From contig NZ_SJPG01000001.1 in assembly GCF_007859715.1 (NCBI RefSeq), positions 5,152,001 to 5,216,000 on the forward strand: DNA of 64,000 bases. Reading direction: 5' to 3'. Of this stretch, positions 27,998 through 39,243 are shown in pieces. Position 1 is the first letter of the stretch. The number at the start of each line of letters is the position of its first letter. The notes beneath the pieces were generated by a model. That model was given only the letters and a program-made list of their open reading frames with translations, ran no database searches and was not told where the DNA came from. Source of the stretch: Rubinisphaera italica. GTDB lineage: Bacteria > Planctomycetota > Planctomycetia > Planctomycetales > Planctomycetaceae. The translations under genes and the position numbers were made by a program.

Positions 27998-29053
27998 TTA
28001 TCCGTCAATTTCTGAAATTCTCATTAGCAGTTTCAGAAAAGCCATGCAGGACTCCACGCTGGCTGACTCCTGCATTGTGTGATAGCCAATCGTTGGAATC
28101 TGCAAAGTCGTGCCCCTGACCAGCCCATTCGAGGCAGCGATAATACGGCCCATTTCCGTACTTCCGAGTGAGGCAGGTTGACGTCCTTCTGCTATGGCAA
28201 TTGCGTTCGACTCATCGATGTAGCGATCTTTGTATGAATACTTCACATACAATTCTTCACAACTCGTGCGGAGTCGTTCGGTGATTTCATGATCGAAGGG
28301 GGCGTTGGCATCTTTTCCCCGGAGAACAACGTGCTGTAAGTCGGAAGCAGTTCGATCAGGATAGGGACTGGTATCGACCACGATCAGTTCATTCCGGCTC
28401 GACCCAAACCGACGGAACCACTCCAGTAGATACCGCCAGCTCTTGCCCGATTCTTCCTGAGCCGTGAAAAAAGCGGTTCCTTCAAAATCGAGAGCGAACA
28501 GATGCACCAGCACAGCTGCGGTCAGGACGTTATCGAGTTGTCCGATGAACCGATTGTCTTCGATGGAAAGCCGATCTGTAAATGCGACTGGCGTACCGGC
28601 TATGAGATGATCGAGTCCATGCAACTGAAAAATCAAGTTGTTTCGAAACTCGCAGATGTAAGCTTTATCAACCACTCCACTGCCGCGATACGCCCCTGAC
28701 CAGGGCTCATAAGCCAACACCGCCTGAGTTTCAAAACGATCAACAATCTTGTTCATCAACTGTTCCGAAACCGAATTTCCCAGTAGATCGGATCGTTGCC
28801 CAGCTACGAAAGCGGCGTATTGGAATTCATTAGGTCCAGTGCAGATTAAACCGTGCCGGTCGATATGAGCAGAGAACATGGTTTGAAACGGTTTATTTCC
28901 TCGAGCCACGAGAAGACCATCGTACCAGTCCACCTGAGCGCCCCGTTCTTCGAGCAGACGTTGAAGGACTCGAAAGAAGGCGTGCTCTGCACCCACGACA
29001 CTGGGCTGACGAATCAATTCCTTCAGAACATCAATCAGATCATCAAATTTCAT
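27998..29053 (-). CDS. M42/M20-type metallopeptidase
   Basis: A 351-residue protein with the two-metal co-catalytic plan of M42 aminopeptidases. Candidate ligands are H and D in FSAHIDRHG, the bridging D in QLDNVLTA, EE in TAQEESG, D in IVVDTSPYPD and H in IGYHTMQES. N-terminal LLEERGAQVDWYDGLLVARGNKP is the family lead. It probably removes N-terminal amino acids in the cytoplasm. M42 members are typically 330-360 residues, matching. The start is 12 bases past the stop of the upstream gene, so both are probably co-transcribed. Confidence 0.87.
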   Translation of the reverse strand: MKFDDLIDVLKELIRQPSVVGAEHAFFRVLQRLLEERGAQVDWYDGLLVARGNKPFQTMFSAHIDRHGLICTGPNEFQYAAFVAGQRSDLLGNSVSEQLMNKIVDRFETQAVLAYEPWSGAYRGSGVVDKAYICEFRNNLIFQLHGLDHLIAGTPVAFTDRLSIEDNRFIGQLDNVLTAAVLVHLFALDFEGTAFFTAQEESGKSWRYLLEWFRRFGSSRNELIVVDTSPYPDRTASDLQHVVLRGKDANAPFDHEITERLRTSCEELYVKYSYKDRYIDESNAIAIAEGRQPASLGSTEMGRIIAASNGLVRGTTLQIPTIGYHTMQESASVESCMAFLKLLMRISEIDG

Positions 29054-29065
29054 CAGATGTTACCA

Positions 29066-30544
29066 TCATTCATTTTTTGCCCGTCGAATGAGCAATCGAC
29101 CGTTCGCAGGAGTCAGTATCAAGTTTTGCGGAGTCAGTATTTGATCGAGCATTTCAGAAATTGACAATCCTTTTCCACTCAATATCACCAAATGTGTTCG
29201 CACGGGATCCGATTGAGCAATTTGTTGCTCATCAAAATCGATGGTCACACCTGCCAGCGCTTCCAATTCCACAAGCACCTCGTTCAAAGCGGTCGGCTGA
29301 TTGAGTTCAAACGAGAGCACCTTCTGATTCAATTTCTCCAGCATTGCCTGCTGAACTTCTGGCGAAACGGTTTCTGGAGGAATCGGTGGAGAAGAGGTCG
29401 TCTGTTCTGAAGGAACGACTTCAGGCATGATTGGTTTGTTGGTTAGTAAATCTGCTTGAGTTGATTCTGTTTTGCCAGGTTCCCCGGCAATTTTGGAATC
29501 GAGCGGAAGTCCATCAGCCATGGCGGCCAGTCGTCGAAATATTGTAGGAGCTGTTTTATCATTCATTGCTCGAACCGATCCATCAGCCATCAGGATCGGC
29601 ATCCTTTCCGAAGATCCCATTCCAAACCCATCGGGTCCATTGATGTACGGTTCTGAAGTCACTGGTCGAATCGATTGGGAAGCATTCGCCCAGGAAGAGA
29701 ATCGCTCAGTAATCCCACTTGCCAGCCAGGTGTTGGACAATCCATCTTTGACATCTTCAGTACGGGTCACACGATTCCATCCGAAGATGCCTGCCCGCGG
29801 ATCATCTTTCGGTAACTCAGCAGCGTCATCTCCTACGCCCGAAATTCCGACAATATGCGTTGCAGGATAGCGATCCGAACCAACAACGGTTTTCAGTTCC
29901 GGATTCTGTAAGTCGCTGCGGGAACGTCTGACGAAACGATCATTAACTGGACTGTGCCAATCCACATTCCAGTTCGGTGAATATTTGCTGCCGGCTTCCA
30001 GTTCGGGATCAAGTCCCGCTAACCAGCTTAGTCCGGTCGGTTTTCCTGGCTCGTGATTCGGTTTCCACCCAGCTACAAGGAATTGACCGGTATTGAGACG
30101 ATATTCATTGATGCGAATGCCGAGTTTCTGAAGTCGGTCCTCAAATGAAATTTTTTCTGGGACAGCGGGTGCGACCGGGCCAACTGCGTTCGATGTCAAT
30201 TCCGGGTCTGCAACGGAAGGATTCTGATTGGCAATTTCAGGATTTTCTTCAGAGGACTTCTGTTCGTTCGAATCGAAATCAACGAGGAAAAAGAGAGCCG
30301 TGCAAGTGATGAGCATCAAGACAATGGCAACACTGATTGGAAATCGATGAAGCGAAGCGACCGGAACAGTGCCATCGAACTCAGGACGGGGAATGACTGA
30401 AATCCGATTGTCCGCGGTCATTTCAACAAGCAGATGAGCGGCACACTCGGGGCAATCAATTTCGGTTTGCTTCTGTCCGGACTGATGAATCCTCAATCGA
30501 GCCGCACAGTTTGGGCAAAGAAATTCACCGGCTACGATCGCCAT
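29066..30544 (-). CDS. Zinc-ribbon/DUF1559-like membrane protein with secretin-like tail
   Basis: A 492-residue chimera. Residues 1-38 are a zinc ribbon (CPNC and CPEC). A transmembrane helix lies at about 70-90 (PISVAIVLMLITCTALFFLV). The outside part has a DUF1559-type (pseudopilin-like) module with TRTEDVKDGLSNTWLASGITE and PILMADGSVRAMND, close to the H-X9-DG signature of planctomycete proteins. The C-terminus (about 400-490) resembles a small secretin/STN-type domain (LSFELNQPTALNEVLVELEALAGVTIDFD, then LDQILTPQNLILTPANGRLLI). Its role is unknown, possibly envelope binding or reporting. It is followed closely by the M42 peptidase gene. Confidence 0.8.
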   Translation of the reverse strand: MAIVAGEFLCPNCAARLRIHQSGQKQTEIDCPECAAHLLVEMTADNRISVIPRPEFDGTVPVASLHRFPISVAIVLMLITCTALFFLVDFDSNEQKSSEENPEIANQNPSVADPELTSNAVGPVAPAVPEKISFEDRLQKLGIRINEYRLNTGQFLVAGWKPNHEPGKPTGLSWLAGLDPELEAGSKYSPNWNVDWHSPVNDRFVRRSRSDLQNPELKTVVGSDRYPATHIVGISGVGDDAAELPKDDPRAGIFGWNRVTRTEDVKDGLSNTWLASGITERFSSWANASQSIRPVTSEPYINGPDGFGMGSSERMPILMADGSVRAMNDKTAPTIFRRLAAMADGLPLDSKIAGEPGKTESTQADLLTNKPIMPEVVPSEQTTSSPPIPPETVSPEVQQAMLEKLNQKVLSFELNQPTALNEVLVELEALAGVTIDFDEQQIAQSDPVRTHLVILSGKGLSISEMLDQILTPQNLILTPANGRLLIRRAKNE

Positions 30545-30587
30545 CGTTCATCCTTGTCGGTCGAGATGTTGATTACAAATTTGCAGA

Positions 30588-32033
30588 TTATCGATTCTGC
30601 CAGTATTTGTCCGTTTCCCAGACAGGGCATTCCGATTGCACCTGCTGATATTTTTTCACGACCTGATCCTGCAGACGTTTTAGTATCTTCGGCTGTTTCT
30701 CAGCAAGATCATTGGTTTCGCTGGGATCTTTTGCCAGATTGTACAACTCATATTTGACGAGTTGAGCCGTCTTGATCACTTTTTGGGATTCTGTATTCAC
30801 ACCACGCCCCAGTGAATTGCCGGCTTCAATCAAATGCGGGCCATCCCAATGAGCAACAATCTTCCAGTCACCATCCCGCATGGCGACTTTGGGGACACTG
30901 TACGCTCGATAATAATGCCAGAACAACGGTTGTTTGCGAGTCAGTTTTTCACCATGAAGCAAGCCGGAGATATCGGTTCCATCAAGCACCAGATCGTCTG
31001 AAACTTTGACATCAGCCAGACTGCAAAACGTCGGCAGGAAATCGAGACTGCAGGCTGGAACACTGGAGGTTTGATTCTCGGCTATGGTCCCCTTCCAGCG
31101 GGCAATCCCTGCGACTCGGATACCACCATCGTAAATGTGCAGTTTCATGCCGCGCAGGTCGCCAGGGGAACCATAAGATCGATTGGCACTGCGATAACGG
31201 TTGAGCGTTTCAGGTCCATTATCGGAAGTGAAGATCACCAGTGTCTCTTCATTCAACCCGAGTTGATCGAGTTGCTTCATCAAACGGCCAACTGCTTTAT
31301 CGACATTGGCAACATTCGCAAAATACTCAGCTTGATCCCGATTCTCTGCGACATCCAGATACTGTTCGACCAGTTCATCCGGGCTTTCGACCGGTTCATG
31401 TGGTTCATGAAAACAGACATGCAGGAAGAAAGGCTTTTCGGAATCCTTTCGAGCATTTAACCAATGGATTGCTTCATCAGTGACCAGTTGGCAGGAAAAC
31501 CCTTCTAGAGGACCAACTGCTGTTCCATTCTTGACAAAGTTGACAGGATTTTGATGGCGGGGTGCGGCATTATTTTGTGTGGCAAACCAGTGCTGGAATC
31601 CGTTGTCATCGGGTTGATCCTGATTTGGGGAATTGAACTCGCCATTGCAGTGCCATTTGCCGACAACAGCTGTTTCATAACCGGCTTTACCGAGCAGAGA
31701 GGCAATCGTTGGCGTTTCCGATTTGAGATACATCGGATGTCCCGGAGGAATCCAGTCGTAAATGCCCAGGCGATTCGGAGTTTTGCCCGTCAATAATCCA
31801 ACTCGAGCCGGAGAACAAACGGGAGCGGCACTGTAGAAATCAGTAAATCGTATTCCCTCTTTGGCCAGCTGATTCAGATTCGGAGTCTTAATATGCGGAT
31901 GCCCGTAGCATTCGAGATCGCCGTAGCCGAGGTCGTCACAGAGGATGATCAGGAAATTTGGAGGAGCCGCTTGAACGGAGGAATCGAATATAGCGAATGT
32001 TAAAATCAGGAGTAGCAACAACAAGTTTCGCAT
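30588..32033 (-). CDS. Secreted sulfatase (formylglycine type)
   Basis: A 481-residue arylsulfatase-like enzyme. Signal peptide residues 1-22 (LLLLLLILTFAIFDSSVQA). The metal-binding DD is in LIILCDDLGYGD. The active site C-S-P-A-R (Cys73) is the substrate for conversion to formylglycine, and is followed by the typical LLTGKTPNRLGIYDW. VGKWHC and FTSDNGPE complete the site. It probably removes sulfate esters from polysaccharides or glycans outside the cytoplasm, the class greatly expanded in marine planctomycetes. The downstream gene begins 43 bases away. The substrate cannot be read from sequence. Confidence 0.95.
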   Translation of the reverse strand: MRNLLLLLLILTFAIFDSSVQAAPPNFLIILCDDLGYGDLECYGHPHIKTPNLNQLAKEGIRFTDFYSAAPVCSPARVGLLTGKTPNRLGIYDWIPPGHPMYLKSETPTIASLLGKAGYETAVVGKWHCNGEFNSPNQDQPDDNGFQHWFATQNNAAPRHQNPVNFVKNGTAVGPLEGFSCQLVTDEAIHWLNARKDSEKPFFLHVCFHEPHEPVESPDELVEQYLDVAENRDQAEYFANVANVDKAVGRLMKQLDQLGLNEETLVIFTSDNGPETLNRYRSANRSYGSPGDLRGMKLHIYDGGIRVAGIARWKGTIAENQTSSVPACSLDFLPTFCSLADVKVSDDLVLDGTDISGLLHGEKLTRKQPLFWHYYRAYSVPKVAMRDGDWKIVAHWDGPHLIEAGNSLGRGVNTESQKVIKTAQLVKYELYNLAKDPSETNDLAEKQPKILKRLQDQVVKKYQQVQSECPVWETDKYWQNR

Positions 32034-32057
32034 TTCAAAGTCCTCGATAAGTTTTCA

Positions 32058-32174
32058 AGGCGAGCCGAGTCAGTTATGACTCGGGTATTCTCATGATTAT
32101 TGTGTGTTCAATGAATTTTAACATCTTCCTTAATGACTCGAACCCACCCGTCGCATAACTGCGACGGCTCGCCA
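32058..32174. repeat. R3 composite repeat with swapped stem
   Basis: The left hairpin has CCGAGTCAGTTATGACTCGG (32065-32084). The right hairpin has CCCACCCGTCGCATAACTGC, then GACGGCTCGCC. Compared with 2900, the flanks CCCACCC and GGCTCGCC are kept, while the stem changes from GAGTCA/TGACTC to GTCGCA/TGCGAC on both sides. The DNA between them is AT-rich (about 55 bases). The element separates gyrB from the sulfatase gene. Confidence 0.85.
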
Positions 32175-32178
32175 TTTA

Positions 32179-34674
<2,496 letters not shown>

Positions 34675-34738
34675 TCAAAAACTAAATTGATTAATCAAAA
34701 TCATCATTCCTCAGGAACAACCTGAAGAATCTCCATGT

Positions 34739-35905
34739 TTATATCTGTGAGTTCAACATTCGCCTTTGCGATTGATGAAATACGGCTCGGGATACAATCT
34801 GTTCTGCTATCTCTGGATGTTCTAAATAATAACGCGAGAGATGTTTTTCAGTGACTCCACAGACTAAATCAATTACTTTCCGATTTCCCAAATAGGACTT
34901 GGAAGGAGACTCGTAATTTGGATTCGGAACATTGTAGCAGACCACTGCAGAGACGCCGAAAACACAAACATCAAACGAGGGAGGTTCTCCATTGATCAGT
35001 CCGTGACGCCTTCCATATTCGCTGATCGCCTGATTGAGACCTTTAAAGAACCCCAAAATATGAGTCCCACCTTCCTTGGTGTGATGATCACAAACGAACC
35101 CTGCAACACTTCCCTCGTTAGCAATAATGTTCTGAAAAACGATATGGATTTCCGTTTCCAACTCGCTCAGATTTTCATAGATTTCAAACGGTTCGTCATA
35201 CAGGACTTGTTCGTCTTCATTGAGAAACTTTACGAAATCGGTCAAACCATTTTTTGAATGAAAGTTCTCACTGAAGTTCTTTCTCTGGTCTTCAAATTCA
35301 ATTTCCAGACCAGCATTCAGGAAGGCAAGTTCACGCAATCGATTGCTTATTAATTCTCCATCAAATTTTAAGTCCTGAAAGATTTCTTGATCTGGTTTAT
35401 ATGTGATTTCCGTACCAGTTTTTTGTGTTTTCTCATGCTTCATTAATGACTGAGTAATATTGCCCTGCTGACATTCCACACTCCAACGGTATCCATTCTG
35501 ATAAACACTAACCTTGAGAGATTCGCTGAGTGCGTTCAGAATATTCAGACCTATAAATTCATGATGCAACGATCGGCTTTCAGGCTGTTTTCTTTTCTGA
35601 ATATTATTAAGGGTTAAATATAATTCCAATAGGGAGAGATCCTCTTGATCTGGAGATTTCCCTACCGAAATACCTCGACCATTATCAGCGACCTTAATCG
35701 TATCATCGCTATTAATTTTGACGATCAGTCTGGAGACAAATTTCTCATCGAATTCATTGAGAACGTTATTTATCACTTCGAAAAACAGATAGTGAAAACC
35801 AACAGTATCAGTCCCCCCGACATACATCGCTGGGCGTCTTCGAATACATTCTATTGTCTCTGATACTCGAACATTATCGGTTGTGTATTTCATGAGTGTC
35901 TTCAA
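34739..35905 (-). CDS. GyrB-like ATPase/transducer half-protein with altered ATP lid
   Basis: A 388-residue protein that covers only the GyrB 43-kDa region and has a stop where TOPRIM would begin. It aligns with its downstream neighbour from the N-terminal arm (RRRPAMYVGGTDTVGFHYLFFE) through VKINSDDTIKVADNGRGISVG and the transducer (HHTKEGGTHILGFFKGLNQAISEYGRR). Key residues: the base E43 (in FEVINN) and N47 are kept and the first Asp of ADNGRG (D74) is kept. The glycine lid GTGGLHGVG is replaced by SRSLHHEFIG, and QTK by PSK with the Lys kept. It could bind ATP poorly and could pair with GyrB. The gene is AT-rich and directly upstream of gyrB. It is more likely a functional paralogue than a fresh pseudogene, because the frame is intact. 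Confidence 0.82.
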   Translation of the reverse strand: MKTLMKYTTDNVRVSETIECIRRRPAMYVGGTDTVGFHYLFFEVINNVLNEFDEKFVSRLIVKINSDDTIKVADNGRGISVGKSPDQEDLSLLELYLTLNNIQKRKQPESRSLHHEFIGLNILNALSESLKVSVYQNGYRWSVECQQGNITQSLMKHEKTQKTGTEITYKPDQEIFQDLKFDGELISNRLRELAFLNAGLEIEFEDQRKNFSENFHSKNGLTDFVKFLNEDEQVLYDEPFEIYENLSELETEIHIVFQNIIANEGSVAGFVCDHHTKEGGTHILGFFKGLNQAISEYGRRHGLINGEPPSFDVCVFGVSAVVCYNVPNPNYESPSKSYLGNRKVIDLVCGVTEKHLSRYYLEHPEIAEQIVSRAVFHQSQRRMLNSQI

Positions 35906-35965
35906 TTCGATTGAAACTCAAACTCTGATTTCATAGCCCGATACGTCAGGTGTGAATGGCTTGCG

Positions 35966-35992
35966 TGCCCCTCGCTGACGCTTCGGGTTAAG
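35966..35992 (-). repeat. R1 repeat, single copy
   Basis: CCCCTCGCTGACGCTTCGGG and TTAAG, exact consensus. It lies between the DUF721 gene and the gyrB-like gene. Confidence 0.88.
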
Positions 35993-36010
35993 ATTGTCGC
36001 AACTTTTTCA

Positions 36011-36415
36011 TCATGGCTTGCTGCCCAATCGGGCATTCAAACGGAATTTGACGTTTTTGACATCCATATCCGGTCGTTGTTTTTTGATGGTATTCAGAAT
36101 GTTTCGTCTGTGAAAACTGGCCAGTTCGCTCATCAGGACCGAGTCGGCTACTTCGACCAGCAGAATTCGGTTTCTGAGGGAAATGATTTTTGTTCGTTGG
36201 GCGATATCTTCTTCGACACAACTGAACCAGAGTTGAGTCAACTCGCGTGACTCGAGGACCCGACCAATTTTCCGACTGGCGATCACTTCCTGAATCGAGG
36301 TAGCCAGAACTCGTGGACCTCCACCACGAACATGCAGTTCCTGGCGACGTCGCAGCATCACTTCTTTGATCTGCTCGGCTGCTTCGGGATCAAGTTTTCG
36401 AGAGCGTTCCTTCAC
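36011..36415 (-). CDS. dciA: DUF721 protein, DciA-type helicase loader
   Basis: A 134-residue protein of DUF721/DciA type, with the typical C-terminal KH-like part (ELTQLWFSCVEEDIAQRTKIISLRNRILLVEVADSVLMSELASFHRRNILNTIKK). DciA loads the replicative helicase DnaB in bacteria that lack DnaC. The position next to dnaN and gyrB is the usual one for this family. It starts with GTG (AGGG about 9 bases upstream). Charged N-terminal residues KERSRKLDPEAAEQ precede the domain. The helicase-loader role is inferred from family and context. Confidence 0.83.
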   Translation of the reverse strand: MKERSRKLDPEAAEQIKEVMLRRRQELHVRGGGPRVLATSIQEVIASRKIGRVLESRELTQLWFSCVEEDIAQRTKIISLRNRILLVEVADSVLMSELASFHRRNILNTIKKQRPDMDVKNVKFRLNARLGSKP

Positions 36416-36456
36416 TAACTCGTACCCTGATTATTTGATTGATGGATTAACATTTT

Positions 36457-36529
36457 ACAAGCACGAAGCGCAAGCGAGTGTGTTTCATTCAGGCTCGATT
36501 GGACTCACTCGCTTGCGCATCGTGCTTGT
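36457..36529. repeat. R2 repeat, inverted pair
   Basis: ACAAGCACGAAGCGCAAGCG and its complement with one change (GCGCATCGTGC for GCGCTTCGTGC). It lies exactly between the dnaN stop and the dciA start, so a hairpin forms in a joint transcript. Confidence 0.9.
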
Positions 36530-36542
36530 ACTTTCAATTCGA

Positions 36543-37652
36543 TTACGCGTCTCTTGCCAAAGGCATGATGACGTATTTGTATTCTTCGCCACAGCGGAAG
36601 ACGGCTGGGTCTTCGCCGCCGATCAAGCCGAGGTTGACGGTTGTTTCCGGTTCCAGAACTCGAAGGAACTCGGCGACAAATCGGGGATCGAACATGATAG
36701 CCAGTTCTTCGCCGTCGTAATCGATTGGTAACTCGACTTTGGATTGTCCAATATCGGCTGCCTGGGATTTCAAGGTGACCAGTCCCGAAGAGAAAACGAA
36801 ATCGACGCCGCGGCTTTCGTCGCTGGTCACAATCTGAGACTGACGAACCAGGTTGTGAAACGGACCACTCACAAGATCGATATTGACGGGGGTTTCGCTG
36901 GGTAACACATCGCGGAAGTTCGGAAAGCGGCCTTCGACAAGACGGGTGTAAATCATGCAGCCACCGCTACGGATGACGACATCGTTATCACCGGGTGCGA
37001 TCAGAATTTCAGAATCATCCCCTTCGATACTGCGTTCGAGCAGGGTCATTGCTTTGCGTGGCAAGACAACCGATTTGGTTTCCGAGACATCGCCCTGAAC
37101 TCCGCTCATCGAATGCATCACTGCCAGACGACGGCTATCGGTCGCAGCCAGAACGATTTGAGTTGGCGACAACTCCATGAATATTCCACCGAGAGCGTAG
37201 CGTGTACTTTCATCGTCGGCCGCGAAGGCAACCCGTTTGATCGCTTGTCGCAAGGCCAGGCCGGAAATCGCATAGCAGTTTTCGGCATTGAAGGGAGCAA
37301 CATCGGGGAATTCGCGAGGATCTTCGACAGGCAATCGGAACTCACTCTGCCCCGCGTGAATTTCGAGCATCTCTTCAGAGACGTCCAGAATCACTTCTTC
37401 GGACATCACTTCCCGCAGAATTTGCGTGAGCCTCGCGGTTGGCAGCAGAACTTCTCCGGTCGATTCTGTTTCGACTTCGGGAATTTGGTATCGCATACCG
37501 ATTTCGGTATCGGTTCCCATCAACACTGCTGAACCGGTTTCCACCACAAGTTTGGTATTTTTGAGGATATCTTTCGGCGTTCGAGACGGGACAACTCCCG
37601 CGACCGTTTGCAAAGCTGAAGCCAGCACATCCCGTTTGAATTTCAGTTGCAT
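36543..37652 (-). CDS. dnaN: DNA polymerase III beta sliding clamp
   Basis: A 369-residue protein of normal clamp length, with three repeated folds. N-terminal MQLKFKRDVLASALQTVAGVVPSRTPKDILKN, the middle LALRQAIKRVAFAADDESTRYALGGIFME and AATDSRRLAVM, and the C-terminal end EEYKYVIMPLA are diagnostic. The dimeric ring tethers polymerase to DNA and is a docking site for repair factors. No dnaA adjoins it. The 495-base AT-rich spacer upstream holds the candidate oriC. Confidence 0.97.
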   Translation of the reverse strand: MQLKFKRDVLASALQTVAGVVPSRTPKDILKNTKLVVETGSAVLMGTDTEIGMRYQIPEVETESTGEVLLPTARLTQILREVMSEEVILDVSEEMLEIHAGQSEFRLPVEDPREFPDVAPFNAENCYAISGLALRQAIKRVAFAADDESTRYALGGIFMELSPTQIVLAATDSRRLAVMHSMSGVQGDVSETKSVVLPRKAMTLLERSIEGDDSEILIAPGDNDVVIRSGGCMIYTRLVEGRFPNFRDVLPSETPVNIDLVSGPFHNLVRQSQIVTSDESRGVDFVFSSGLVTLKSQAADIGQSKVELPIDYDGEELAIMFDPRFVAEFLRVLEPETTVNLGLIGGEDPAVFRCGEEYKYVIMPLARDA

Positions 37653-38147
37653 CGTGTGGTGTTTTCTTAGCTAAAAATCAAGCGTTTAATGAATCCAATT
37701 TGATGATCCATTGTACTCAATTTTCAGCGAAAACGGAACCATCAAAGCCTTCTGAGACAGGCTCCGATCAACAAAGTTCTGAGGTTCTCTCAAAGAAGAA
37801 AATGAGTGTTGAGCAATTCCAAGTTTCCCACATTTTCCATGAGGGTCATTCCTCTTCTCTTTAAAGAAATTAAAATTTCAGTAACAGTATTAAAAGAGAG
37901 GGTGAAAAAAGTGGATAAGTAGAAAAAGAAAATATGTAAGTTGTTAAATTTAATAGACTTAAGAAAATATAAGGGCTCAAAGTCCTTGTAGAAAACCTGT
38001 AATTTCAATGTGGACTGAGTCAGCGGAAACGTGGAGTAATCGGATAGTTATCCACAGAGGGAATTTCGCAACAATTCAAGAGTCGAGTTAAGCTCATTTC
38101 AATAACGATAGGATAACAAGTTTTCGACATCGAATTTCCGATACGAA
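37653..38147. other. Candidate chromosomal origin (oriC) spacer
   Basis: A gene-free, AT-rich spacer between dnaN and fmt. TTATCCACA at 38048-38056 is a perfect DnaA box. TTATCCACT on the minus strand (37910-37918) is one mismatch away. Between them, 37858-37990 is very AT-rich (runs such as TTAAATTTAATAGACTTAAG), as in a DNA-unwinding element. The neighbours dnaN, DUF721 and gyrB are the usual contents of an origin region. Only two good boxes were seen, fewer than in E. coli, and no GC-skew calculation is possible here. Confidence 0.5.
38048..38056 (+). promoter_or_regulatory. DnaA box (perfect)
   Basis: TTATCCACA, identical to the consensus. A minus-strand near match (TTATCCACT) lies at 37910-37918, 130 bases away. 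Confidence 0.6.
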
Positions 38148-39104
38148 TCAACTCTGGGAACCGAACCAGTCTCCAGATGAGAGGGGTCTTCCGCACAGAA
38201 ATTCTTCGGAAGACATCATTTTTTTCCCGGCAGGCTGCATGGTTTTGACTTCAATTACACCATCTCCAGTCGAAACGAGAAAACGATTGTCAGAATTGAT
38301 GATGATTTTCCCGGGAGAACTTGGTTTCAGCGAATGATCAGCCATAACTTCATTGATAACAACACGTTCGGGGGATTTCCCTTCGCGATGTAAAAACGTA
38401 TAGGAATTCGGCCAGGGTTGCATCGCGCGAATGTGGCAATCGATTTCCCGGCTGGTTTTTGACCAGTCGATTTCGCCTTCTGCTTTGCTGATTTTCGGCG
38501 ATTTTGTCGCCAGAGAATCATCCTGCACAAGTGGCTGAGCGGTCCCAGATTCCAGTAATTGGAGTGTTTGGAGAAAGGCGTCTGCTCCAACGATCGCCAG
38601 TCGATCGTGAAGTTTACCAGAGGTCTCCCGGGGCCCGATGGGGGATTCAATTTTCACAATCATGGGACCGGCATCGAGTTTGGGAACGATCTGGAAGACC
38701 GTCACGCCGGAGACATCATCTCCTTTCCAGATGGCATACTGAATCGGGGCGGCTCCGCGATGTCTCGGCAGAAGCGACGCATGCAGGTTATACATGCCGA
38801 GCCGAGGGACATTGATGACGTCCGCTTTGAGGATCTGTCCGTAAGCGGCGACGAGCACGACATCGGGCCGAAGGGATTGCAATTTGCGGATGGAATCGGG
38901 GGTATTGATGGAATCTGGCTGCAGAACCGGAATGTTCTGTTCGAGCGCAAACTCTTTGAGAGGATGGGGATGCGGCTTTCCACGCGGGTTCACACGATCT
39001 GGCTGTGTGATCAGTGCCGAGACCCGATGTTCGGACTCGACGACTGCTCGAAACCCGGGCAAAGCAAATTCTCCGGTCGCCATCATGACTACATTCAACG
39101 ACAC
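38148..39104 (-). CDS. fmt: Methionyl-tRNA formyltransferase
   Basis: A 318-residue protein. The N-terminal Rossmann-type domain has VVMMATGEFALPGFRAVVE and PDVVLVAAYGQILK. The formyl-tetrahydrofolate site NLHASLLPRHRGAAPIQ is complete, and the C-terminal domain has EIDCHIRAMQPWPNSY. It adds formyl to initiator Met-tRNA. Start GTG with AAAGGA 8 bases upstream. Peptide deformylase is next upstream on the strand, a frequent def-fmt pairing, with an R2 pair between them. Confidence 0.96.
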   Translation of the reverse strand: MSLNVVMMATGEFALPGFRAVVESEHRVSALITQPDRVNPRGKPHPHPLKEFALEQNIPVLQPDSINTPDSIRKLQSLRPDVVLVAAYGQILKADVINVPRLGMYNLHASLLPRHRGAAPIQYAIWKGDDVSGVTVFQIVPKLDAGPMIVKIESPIGPRETSGKLHDRLAIVGADAFLQTLQLLESGTAQPLVQDDSLATKSPKISKAEGEIDWSKTSREIDCHIRAMQPWPNSYTFLHREGKSPERVVINEVMADHSLKPSSPGKIIINSDNRFLVSTGDGVIEVKTMQPAGKKMMSSEEFLCGRPLSSGDWFGSQS

Positions 39105-39120
39105 GGCTCAATCCTTTAAG

Positions 39121-39226
39121 TAGGGTACGCTGTGCGTACCAATGTTGGCTATTTACAAGCACGAAGCGCAAGCGAGTGTGTCAAATCAGCCGTAATTAAA
39201 CACACTCGCTTGCGCTTCGTGCTTGT
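39121..39226. repeat. R6 palindrome and R2 inverted pair
   Basis: GGTACGC-TGT-GCGTACC (39124-39140) is a short hairpin (R6). An R2 inverted pair follows (39155-39226, perfect arms). R6 occurs again just before the RAYT relic (51007-51023), which links the two elements. Confidence 0.85.
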
Positions 39227-39243
39227 ATTAATTGATTACAAAA

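Noticed and set aside
37858..37990. AT-rich stretch as a CRISPR leader or array
   Set aside because: No repeated unit of 20-50 bases with equal spacers is present.
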